From the NCBI GenBank assembly GCA_003511845.1, contig DOIV01000326.1:1-7293 (forward strand): 7,293 nt of DNA. Direction: 5' to 3'. The stretch is from Flavobacteriaceae bacterium (GTDB lineage: Bacteria; Bacteroidota; Bacteroidia; Flavobacteriales; Flavobacteriaceae). The notes under the pieces are model-generated. The model saw only the letters and a program-made list of their open reading frames with translations. It was not told the DNA's origin and did not search any database. This document shows, in pieces, positions 1 to 4,832 of the stretch. The position numbers and the translations under genes are program-made. Position 1 is the first letter of the stretch, and the number at the start of each line of letters is the position of its first letter.

Positions 1-1
1 T

Positions 2-553
2 TTTGCAAATGCTGAATTCTTGCAAAAAGTTGAAGAACGTGTTATAAGACCAACCATTAAGGGGCTTCAAAAAGACGGAATAGATTACCGTGGTTTTATT
101 TTTATTGGTTTAATGAATATCAATAATGATCCTTTTGTGGTTGAATATAATGTGAGAATGGGCGATCCTGAAACTGAAGCAGTACTTCCTAGAATTGAAT
201 CAGATTTATTTGATTTATTTGAAGGTGTGGCTCATCAAAATTTAAATGAAAAATCCTTTACTGTAAACCCAAAAACAGCTACAACTATCATGTTGGTTTC
301 TGGTGGCTATCCAGAAGCCTATGAAAACGGAAAAGAAATAACAGGTTTAGAAAAAGTAAAAAATTCAACCGTTTTTCATGCAGGAACAAAGCAAGAAAAT
401 GGCAAGGTTGTGACAAACGGAGGTAGAGTTATGGCAATTACTTCTCTAGGAGACACTATTGAAGAAGCTTTGAAACTATCCTACGAAAGTATAGAAAACA
501 TCAAGTTTGACAAGATGAATTTCCGTAAAGATATAGGGTTTGATTTAATTTGA
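2..553 (+). CDS. purD: Phosphoribosylamine-glycine ligase (GAR synthetase), C-terminal part; 5' end outside window
   Basis: This is the 3' part of purD, reading in frame from base 2 to the TGA at 551-553, with 183 residues visible of a protein usually near 420-430. The enzyme joins glycine to 5-phosphoribosylamine using ATP, the second step of de novo purine synthesis, in the cytosol. The end of the ATP-grasp domain is visible: the stretch RGFIFIGLM, then VEYNVRMGDPETEAVLPR, which carries the conserved Glu and Asn metal/ATP ligands and the GDPET motif. The C-terminal GARS-C domain follows, with SGGYPEAYENGKEI, an NGGRVMAI segment and the closing FRKDIGFDLI. The C-terminus looks intact. The stop codon is overlapped by a REP-like palindrome, and the glycosyltransferase gene starts 26 bases later on the same strand, so the two are probably co-transcribed. 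Identification rests on these motifs and is firm. Confidence 0.96.
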   Translation, partial: FANAEFLQKVEERVIRPTIKGLQKDGIDYRGFIFIGLMNINNDPFVVEYNVRMGDPETEAVLPRIESDLFDLFEGVAHQNLNEKSFTVNPKTATTIMLVSGGYPEAYENGKEITGLEKVKNSTVFHAGTKQENGKVVTNGGRVMAITSLGDTIEEALKLSYESIENIKFDKMNFRKDIGFDLI

Positions 554-575
554 TTCCTGCTTTCGCAGGAATGAC
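552..575. repeat. REP-like palindromic repeat at the purD stop codon
   Basis: The arms ATTCCTGC (553-560) and GCAGGAAT (565-572) are perfect 8-bp complements around a TTTC loop, flanked by G at 552 and GAC at 573-575. The element is GC-rich compared with its surroundings. Read on the minus strand it matches the GTCATTCCTGCGAAAGCAGG type of repeat known from many Gram-negative genomes, whose spurious translations read IPAFAGMT or VIPAKAGI. Both peptides appear here in the two strands. It overlaps the last two bases of the purD TGA. There is no T-run after it, so it is not a normal intrinsic terminator, though the hairpin could stabilise or attenuate the purD transcript. That it is one of many genomic copies is inferred from memory of the family. 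Confidence 0.8.
567..570 (+). promoter_or_regulatory. Candidate ribosome binding site AGGA inside the repeat
   Basis: AGGA at 567-570 lies in the 3' arm of the palindrome, nine bases before the ATG at 580. This spacing suits the ATG at 580 and is too short for the ATG at 571. Folding of the palindrome would hide it. Bacteroidota make little use of Shine-Dalgarno pairing, so its function is uncertain. Confidence 0.35.
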
Positions 576-579
576 AAAA

Positions 580-1620
580 ATGAAAAAAAAAATTCTAATA
601 GCACCATTAAATTGGGGATTAGGGCATGCCGCCAGATGTATACCTATCATCAATGCTTTAATAAGGCATGATTTTGAGCCCATACTAGCAAGTGATGGTG
701 ATGCATTGACCTTATTACAAAAAGAATTCCCTCAACTTACCTCGTATGCTTTACCTAGTTATAACATTAAATATTCTAAAAGTAAAAATCAAAAAATAAA
801 GTTAGTATTAAACAGTCCGACCATATTAAAAGCAAGTATTAACGAGCAAAAAGCAATTCTAGAAATCCATAAAAAAGAAAACTTATCTGGTATTATTTCT
901 GATAATAGATTCGGAGTACGATTAAAAGAAATTCCTTCTGTTTACATCACACATCAAATCAATGTGTTGTCTGGTAATACAACTACAATCACCTCTAATT
1001 TACATCAAAAAATCATTGCAAAATTTGACCAATGTTGGGTTCCCGATAGTAAAGACACTATACTTTCAGGAAAACTTTCTACTTTTGATAATAAGAAACT
1101 AACTATTAAATACATTGGTGCAATTAGCAGGTTTGAAAAGCAAACTTTACCAAAAAAATATGATTTATTAATTGTTTTATCAGGCCCAGAACCGCAACGT
1201 ACATTATTAGAAGAAAAAATAATAGTTGAGTTAAAAACCTCAACAGAAAAAGTATTATTGGTTAGAGGTGTTTTTTCTAAAACGGTATTGCCTGAAATCA
1301 ATAAACATATAACTGTTGTAAATTATATGCTTACAAAGCAGTTAGAACAAGCTATTAATGAAAGTAGAATTGTATTGTCAAGATCAGGTTATTCTACCAT
1401 TTTAGATTTAGCTAAACTTGAAAAAAAAGCTTTTTTTATACCAACACCTGGTCAAGATGAACAAGAATACCTTGCACAGAGAATGGCGGACTTAAATATT
1501 GCTCCTTTTGCCACTCAAAATGATTTTAAACTAAATATGCTAGCTAAAGTTGTAAATTATGATGGATTTGTCAGCTCAAATGAAACAAGCCTAAAAGCTA
1601 GCTTATTTGAACTTTTCTAA
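580..1620 (+). CDS. GT-B fold glycosyltransferase, MurG-like (GT28 C-terminal type), substrate unknown
   Basis: A 346-residue protein with the two-domain layout of MurG-like glycosyltransferases. The N-terminal domain opens with a beta strand and glycine loop (APLNWGLGHAAR, residues 8-19), comparable to the GGTGGH loop of MurG. The C-terminal domain starts near residue 193 with DLLIVLSGPEPQRTLLEEK. It carries the nucleotide-sugar signature RSGYSTILDLAKLEKKAFFIP (268-288) followed by PGQDEQEYLAQRM (290-302), which parallels MurG's RSGA and QQ segments. The expected role is sugar transfer from a nucleotide donor to an envelope or cell-surface acceptor. There is no signal peptide or clear membrane segment, so it is cytosolic or membrane-peripheral. 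I chose the ATG at 580 because the upstream TTG (550) and ATG (571) would add residues encoded by the palindromic repeat. It is probably transcribed with purD. It is too divergent from MurG to be called MurG itself, and donor and acceptor cannot be read from sequence. Confidence 0.82.
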   Translation: MKKKILIAPLNWGLGHAARCIPIINALIRHDFEPILASDGDALTLLQKEFPQLTSYALPSYNIKYSKSKNQKIKLVLNSPTILKASINEQKAILEIHKKENLSGIISDNRFGVRLKEIPSVYITHQINVLSGNTTTITSNLHQKIIAKFDQCWVPDSKDTILSGKLSTFDNKKLTIKYIGAISRFEKQTLPKKYDLLIVLSGPEPQRTLLEEKIIVELKTSTEKVLLVRGVFSKTVLPEINKHITVVNYMLTKQLEQAINESRIVLSRSGYSTILDLAKLEKKAFFIPTPGQDEQEYLAQRMADLNIAPFATQNDFKLNMLAKVVNYDGFVSSNETSLKASLFELF

Positions 1621-2643
1621 GGTAAATGAAAAGGTTGAACCTCTACCTAATTCACTTTCTACAAATACCTTTTGTTGATGAGCTTCAATAATATGTTTTA
1701 CTATAGACAAGCCTAAACCAGACCCTCCTTGTTCTCTAGATCTGCTGGGGTCAACTCTGTAAAAACGTTCGAATAATCTTGATAAATGTTGTGGCTTAAT
1801 TCCTTCGCCTTCATCAGTTATATGAATGATAAATTGTGAATTGGAATAACTAAGAATACTTACAGTTGAAGCTCCTCTTTGTTTACCGTATTTAATAGAA
1901 TTTTCTATTAAATTAATCAATACTTGCTCAATACGTTTTACATCTCCATGCACCAATATTGGCGTGTCATATATTTTATCAAAACGTAATAAAACAGTTC
2001 GTTTTTTAGCTTTTAATTCTAATAAATCAAATACGTTTTGAATCAGATTGATAATATTAAAACTTTCATACGACAAATCTACAGAACCAGATTCTAGTTG
2101 TGTAATCATATCTAAATCTTCAACAATACTTATCAACCGTTCTACACCTTTATTAGCTCTACTTAAGTATTTTTCTCGTATAGTACTGTCCTTTATAGCT
2201 CCGTCAGTTAAAGTTAATAAATACCCTTGAACTGTAAATAGAGGTGTTTTTAATTCGTGTGAAACATTACCTAAAAACTCCCTTCTATACTCTTCTCTTA
2301 TTTGTAGCATTTCAATTTCAAGGTGTTTGTCATCTGCAAACTTTTTTAGTTTTTCTGATAAAGTATCCATATCAGAAGTAATGCTTATTTTATTTAAAGT
2401 TTCTGCTTTAGAAATAGCGACTTCTTCATAGATGCTTTTTATCCTTTTATAGATAAAATGTTCGACTCTATATTGAATAATTACAATAGAAATTATAAAA
2501 ATAAAAAGACTAATAATTGTTGTGAATAGAAAATTGAATTGTTGTGTAAGAAAAAAGGAAACGCCTAAAACAGCAACAAAAGAAAGTAATGTAATGAACA
2601 ATGAAGATTTAATAGCAAACTTATATGTCTTATTTAACTTCAC
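1603..2643 (-). CDS. Membrane sensor histidine kinase, PhoR-like, without a periplasmic sensor domain
   Basis: A 346-residue histidine kinase, partner of the response regulator encoded just upstream. It has two membrane helices (about 13-31 and 39-57) separated by only about seven residues, then a helical linker (58-115) in the place of a HAMP domain. The dimerisation/phosphoacceptor domain has H-box NVSHELKTPL with His129. The ATPase domain has N-box NLIENSIKYG (Asn248), G1 DEGEGI (277-282), F-box FERFYRVD (291-298) and G2 GSGLGLSIVKH (307-317). All catalytic motifs are intact, so it should autophosphorylate and pass phosphate to Asp56 of the regulator. No PAS domain is evident. The GTG start shares the bases GTGA with the regulator's stop codon, which points to translational coupling. 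Its last 18 bases overlap the end of the convergent glycosyltransferase gene. The signal sensed is unknown; the PhoR comparison is by architecture only. Confidence 0.93.
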   Translation of the reverse strand: MKLNKTYKFAIKSSLFITLLSFVAVLGVSFFLTQQFNFLFTTIISLFIFIISIVIIQYRVEHFIYKRIKSIYEEVAISKAETLNKISITSDMDTLSEKLKKFADDKHLEIEMLQIREEYRREFLGNVSHELKTPLFTVQGYLLTLTDGAIKDSTIREKYLSRANKGVERLISIVEDLDMITQLESGSVDLSYESFNIINLIQNVFDLLELKAKKRTVLLRFDKIYDTPILVHGDVKRIEQVLINLIENSIKYGKQRGASTVSILSYSNSQFIIHITDEGEGIKPQHLSRLFERFYRVDPSRSREQGGSGLGLSIVKHIIEAHQQKVFVESELGRGSTFSFTLEKFK

Positions 2644-3329
2644 GCAATTGTAAATTTATAACCCACTCCTTTTACAGTTTTAAAATATTCTTCCCCAATT
2701 TTTTCTCTCAATTTTCTTATATGCACATCTATAGTTCTACCACCAACTACCACATCTTTGCCCCAAACACGCTGTAGAATAACATCACGTTTGAATACTT
2801 TTTCAGGCTTGGAAGCCAAAAGGTACATCAATTCGAACTCTTTACGAGGCAAAATAATTTTTTCGTCATTTTTTTGAATAAAATACTCTTCTCTGTTAAT
2901 TATAATATCTCCAATTGTAATAATTGTTTCTTGCTCTATCTTATCTTCTTTTAAACGCCTTAACAATGATTTTACTTTACTCACCAGTACTTTTGGTTTT
3001 ACAGGCTTTGTAATATAGTCGTCCGCTCCTGCATCAAAACCTGCCATTTGCGAATAATCTTCACTTCTAGCTGTAAAAAAAGCGATAATCACATCATTTA
3101 ATGCCGCTAAACTTCTAATTTTTGCACAAGCCTCTACGCCATCCATTTTAGGCATCATTACATCTAAGAGAATAAGATGTGGTATTATTTCTTTTGCTTT
3201 ATCAATAGCCTCAAAGCCATTTGAAGCTGTGAATATTTGATAACCCTCTTTTTTTAAATTGTAACCAACAATCTCTAAAATGTCAGGTTCATCATCTACT
3301 AATAAGATTTTAATATTTTTTTTCTTCAT
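2640..3329 (-). CDS. OmpR/PhoB-family response regulator transcription factor
   Basis: A 229-residue two-domain regulator. The receiver domain (about 6-122) has the acidic pocket Asp12/Asp13, the phosphoacceptor Asp56 in LILLDVMMPKMDG, Thr86 in FFTARSE, Tyr105 and Lys108 in DDYITKPVKP. The winged-helix DNA-binding domain (about 135-229) has PRKEFELMYLLASKPEKVF, a recognition helix around GRTIDVHIRKLREKIG (197-212), and the closing hairpin VKGVGYKFTIA. Phosphorylation by the kinase encoded immediately downstream should promote dimerisation and binding to tandem half-sites about 11 bp apart. A direct repeat of that geometry lies at 3436-3453, upstream of this gene. The ATG at 3327-3329 is supported by the family-typical N-terminus. 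A TAnnTTTG promoter match lies at 3347-3354 on this strand. Regulators of this kind in flavobacteria are often labelled PhoB-like, but the regulon cannot be assigned here, so I give no symbol. Confidence 0.95.
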   Translation of the reverse strand: MKKKNIKILLVDDEPDILEIVGYNLKKEGYQIFTASNGFEAIDKAKEIIPHLILLDVMMPKMDGVEACAKIRSLAALNDVIIAFFTARSEDYSQMAGFDAGADDYITKPVKPKVLVSKVKSLLRRLKEDKIEQETIITIGDIIINREEYFIQKNDEKIILPRKEFELMYLLASKPEKVFKRDVILQRVWGKDVVVGGRTIDVHIRKLREKIGEEYFKTVKGVGYKFTIA

Positions 3330-3342
3330 TTACACAGTAAAT
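3328..3342. promoter_or_regulatory. Inverted repeat ATTTAC-ACA-GTAAAT over the regulator start codon
   Basis: Perfect 6-bp arms (3328-3333 and 3337-3342) are separated by three bases. On the minus strand the second arm includes the AT of the regulator's ATG. It sits just downstream of the candidate -7 box, so it could be an operator at the transcription start or a small leader hairpin masking the start codon. The function is inferred, not shown. Confidence 0.3.
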
Positions 3343-3346
3343 TTCT

Positions 3347-3354
3347 CAAAATTA
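3347..3354 (-). promoter_or_regulatory. Candidate -7 promoter element (TAATTTTG) for the regulator-kinase operon
   Basis: Read on the minus strand this is TAATTTTG, a full match to the Bacteroidota -7 consensus TAnnTTTG. No clear TTG is found about 20 bases further upstream; only a weak GTTTA is present. Transcription would start near 3342, giving a leader of roughly 12 bases, which is short. An AT-rich octamer of this type can occur by chance. Confidence 0.4.
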
Positions 3355-3435
3355 AGGATTAATTAAATAATTTTATAAACTTAATACTCTTTTATTACTG
3401 CAACATTAAATTAACGTTAATTGTCTAACTTAAAT

Positions 3436-3453
3436 ACAATTATTTAACAATTA
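3436..3453. promoter_or_regulatory. Tandem ACAATTA repeat with 11-bp spacing, candidate response-regulator box
   Basis: ACAATTA occurs at 3436-3442 and again at 3447-3453, separated by the AT-only TTTA. This 7 + 4 + 7 layout is the geometry of PhoB/OmpR-family binding sites. The reverse complement TAATTGT also occurs at 3418-3424. The site lies about equally far from both divergent starts, so it could serve autoregulation, control of the T9SS gene, or both. The heptamer does not match the E. coli pho box, and binding is inferred. Confidence 0.35.
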
Positions 3454-3497
3454 GATGGTTACATGTCTATTATTTCACTTAGTAAATATAAATATTG

Positions 3498-3513
3498 TTT
3501 AACAGTTGTTAAA
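3498..3513. repeat. Inverted repeat TTTAACA-GT-TGTTAAA
   Basis: Perfect 7-bp arms (3498-3504 and 3507-3513) lie around two bases, a typical dimeric operator shape. TTTAACA also occurs at 3443-3449, exactly 55 bp (five 11-bp steps) away. It lies about 50 bases upstream of the candidate promoter of the T9SS gene. Confidence 0.4.
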
Positions 3514-3560
3514 GTTATTCACAATTTTGAATTTAGCTTCAAATGGATACAATATTTTTA

Positions 3561-3568
3561 TACCTTTG
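3561..3568 (+). promoter_or_regulatory. Candidate -7 promoter element (TACCTTTG) for the T9SS protein gene
   Basis: TACCTTTG matches TAnnTTTG fully. Twenty bases upstream the -33 position reads TTC (3538-3540) instead of the preferred TTG. Transcription would begin near 3574, giving a leader of about 54 bases before the ATG at 3628. The G/C content of the box within AT-rich DNA makes it a better candidate than the one on the other strand. Confidence 0.55.
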
Positions 3569-3627
3569 AATTCTATTTAATCAATAGATCAATCAACCAC
3601 TTTTTTGCCAGATTAATATAAGTAAGT

Positions 3628-3981
3628 ATGAAGAAACATTACATTTTTTTATTTATAGTGCTGATTACTACTTGTTTTTATGGACAAGAAATTGATGATA
3701 CCAATACTTCTGACTCTAATCAAGAAGCTTTGGTGCAAAAATATAGGGAGATTGAAGGGTTCAAAATATATCCGAATCCTGTTGTAAACGGCAAATTATT
3801 CATTCAATCATTTAATAATACAGATAAAAAAGTACAGATTTACACCATTTTAGGCAAGCAAATATTATCTACCTTTTTAAGAGGTAATGAATTGAACTTG
3901 TCTAGATTAGATTCAGGAGTTTACATTCTAAAAGTCTATGAAAAAGACAAAATTTCTACACGAAAATTAGTTGTAAAATAA
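3628..3981 (+). CDS. Small secreted protein consisting mostly of a T9SS type A sorting domain
   Basis: A 117-residue protein with three parts. First is a signal peptide (1-19: KKH, a hydrophobic core, then FYG before Gln20) for Sec export with signal peptidase I. Next is a short acidic, polar segment (about 20-43). The rest, about residues 45-117, is a complete type A sorting domain. It has the hallmark opening FKIYPNPVVNGKLFI, the central VQIYTILGKQI strand, LNLSRLDSGVYILKV, and the terminal KDKISTRKLVVK. Family knowledge says such domains direct passage through the outer membrane by the type IX secretion system and are usually cleaved, often with attachment to surface lipopolysaccharide. 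What is odd is that only about 25 residues of cargo remain, while normal clients carry large domains. The gene has its own candidate promoter and a strong terminator, so it looks like a real monocistronic gene and not a broken remnant. Its cellular role is unknown. Confidence 0.9.
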   Translation: MKKHYIFLFIVLITTCFYGQEIDDTNTSDSNQEALVQKYREIEGFKIYPNPVVNGKLFIQSFNNTDKKVQIYTILGKQILSTFLRGNELNLSRLDSGVYILKVYEKDKISTRKLVVK

Positions 3982-4005
3982 TACAACCCAAATCAACTTA
4001 ATTTT

Positions 4006-4043
4006 AAAAAGTGAACTATATTATAGTTCGCTTTTTATTTTTT
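4006..4043 (+). terminator. Intrinsic terminator after the T9SS protein gene
   Basis: The arms 4006-4020 (AAAAAGTGAACTATA) and 4022-4036 (TATAGTTCGCTTTTT) pair along 15 positions with a single T-G wobble, and T-rich sequence continues to 4043. The A-run on the left and T-run on the right would make it work in either direction in principle. Only the plus-strand gene ends just before it. Confidence 0.88.
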
Positions 4044-4046
4044 ATC

Positions 4047-4054
4047 TATCTTTA
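4047..4054 (+). promoter_or_regulatory. Possible -7 element (TATCTTTA) for the exonuclease gene
   Basis: Seven of eight positions match TAnnTTTG, the last base being A in place of G. It lies between the preceding terminator and the ATG at 4081, where a promoter would be needed. A TTC at 4027-4029 is the only -33 candidate, and it falls inside the terminator stem. This is weak evidence. Confidence 0.25.
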
Positions 4055-4080
4055 GAAGAGTTTTATTAAACCTTATTAGT

Positions 4081-4794
4081 ATGCTAAACAAGATCAAACT
4101 AGAAAACATACTCTTTTTAGATATAGAAACGGTACCTGAAGTTGCTACCTATGCTGAATTATCTGCTGAAAAACAAGAATTGTATGGCTTAAAAACCCAA
4201 TACCAACGAAAAGATGGTATTTCTGCTGAAGATTTTTACGAACGAGCAGGTATTTGGGCTGAGTTTGGTAAAATAATATGTATTTCTGTAGGATATTTTG
4301 TCGGTTTAGAAAGTAAAAGAGCATTTAGGGTAACATCCTTTTCAGGGGATGAAGTAGAGCTTTTAAACGAATTTAAAGAATTATTAGAAGATCATTTCTA
4401 CAGGTCAAATCAGCTGTTGTGTGCTCATAATGGAAAAGAATTTGATTTTCCATACATTGCAAGGCGAATGATTATTCAGCGTATTACCTTGCCTGAAAAA
4501 CTGAATTTATTTGGTAAAAAACCTTGGGAAGTCGCTCATTTAGACACCTTAGAACTATGGAAATTTGGCGATTACAAACATTATACCTCCTTAAAGTTAT
4601 TGGCAAATATTTTAGGAATACCCTCACCTAAACAAGATATTGATGGTAGCCAAGTCGCAAAAGTCTATTATGAAGAAAATGATTTAAAAAGAATTGTAGA
4701 ATATTGCGAAAGAGACACTATTGCTGTAGCTCAATTGCTATTGCGTTTTAATAATTTAGAATTGTTAAAAGATGAGGAAATTGTTTCGGTGTAA
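4081..4794 (+). CDS. Stand-alone DEDDy 3'-5' exonuclease, PolB proofreading-domain-like (DNA_pol_B_exo2 type)
   Basis: A 237-residue protein with one RNase H-like (DnaQ-superfamily) nuclease domain. Exo I is FLDIETVPE with Asp14 and Glu16. Exo II is CAHNGKEFDFPYIARRM with Asp122. Exo III is EYCERDTIAVAQLL with Tyr208 and Asp212 in the YxxxD arrangement. The four acids bind two catalytic metal ions, and the Tyr places it in the DEDDy subgroup, like the proofreading domain of family B DNA polymerases, though no polymerase domain is attached. The expected activity is removal of nucleotides from 3' ends of DNA (or RNA) in the cytosol; the true substrate is not known from sequence. Length and all catalytic residues agree with a full, active protein. 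It stands alone between a terminator and a convergent gene whose stop codon lies 38 bases beyond its own. I see no hairpin terminator in that gap. Confidence 0.88.
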   Translation: MLNKIKLENILFLDIETVPEVATYAELSAEKQELYGLKTQYQRKDGISAEDFYERAGIWAEFGKIICISVGYFVGLESKRAFRVTSFSGDEVELLNEFKELLEDHFYRSNQLLCAHNGKEFDFPYIARRMIIQRITLPEKLNLFGKKPWEVAHLDTLELWKFGDYKHYTSLKLLANILGIPSPKQDIDGSQVAKVYYEENDLKRIVEYCERDTIAVAQLLLRFNNLELLKDEEIVSV

Positions 4795-4832
4795 AAACTT
4801 ACCTTAAAAAAAATTACTCTTTCCTTTATATT

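Larger units (their letters stand above)
3330..3627. other. AT-rich divergent control region between the regulator gene and the T9SS protein gene
   Basis: These 298 bases separate two divergently transcribed genes and hold no convincing ORF, tRNA or rRNA. They contain candidate -7 elements for both directions, an 11-bp-spaced direct repeat (3436-3453), a 14-bp perfect palindrome (3409-3422), a TTTAACA/TGTTAAA inverted repeat (3498-3513), and a palindrome over the regulator's start codon (3328-3342). In such AT-rich DNA some of these will be chance, but the concentration suggests regulatory use. Confidence 0.6.

Noticed and set aside
550..579. N-terminal extension of the glycosyltransferase from TTG 550 or ATG 571
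   Set aside because: The extra residues are translated repeat sequence, and the family-type N-terminus (KKKILIAPLNWGLGH) begins at the ATG at 580.
501..683. Minus-strand ORF of 60 codons containing VIPAKAGI
   Set aside because: It runs antisense across the end of purD and the start of the glycosyltransferase gene, and its peptide comes from the REP-like repeat; this is a shadow.
1005..1301. Minus-strand ORF of 98 codons
   Set aside because: It lies wholly inside the glycosyltransferase gene on the other strand, and no recognisable domain or neighbour supports it.
1595..1604. Palindrome AAGCTAGCTT near the convergent gene ends, considered as a terminator
   Set aside because: It is a 10-bp palindrome with no loop and no adjoining T-run suited to either gene, so it is not a credible hairpin terminator.
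580..1620. Calling the glycosyltransferase MurG
   Set aside because: The C-terminal motifs are MurG-like, but the N-terminal loop and overall sequence differ from MurG and the gene is not in a division/cell-wall cluster.
2048..2230. Plus-strand ORF of 60 codons
   Set aside because: It is antisense to the conserved phosphoacceptor region of the histidine kinase and has no protein-like features of its own.
3670..3687. Lipoprotein signal (Cys16) in the T9SS protein
   Set aside because: The residues before the Cys (I-T-T) do not fit a lipobox, while a signal peptidase I site before Gln20 fits well.
4795..4832. Terminator between the exonuclease and ABC-F genes
   Set aside because: There is a run of A on the plus strand but no stem of useful length in the gap, so no terminator is claimed.
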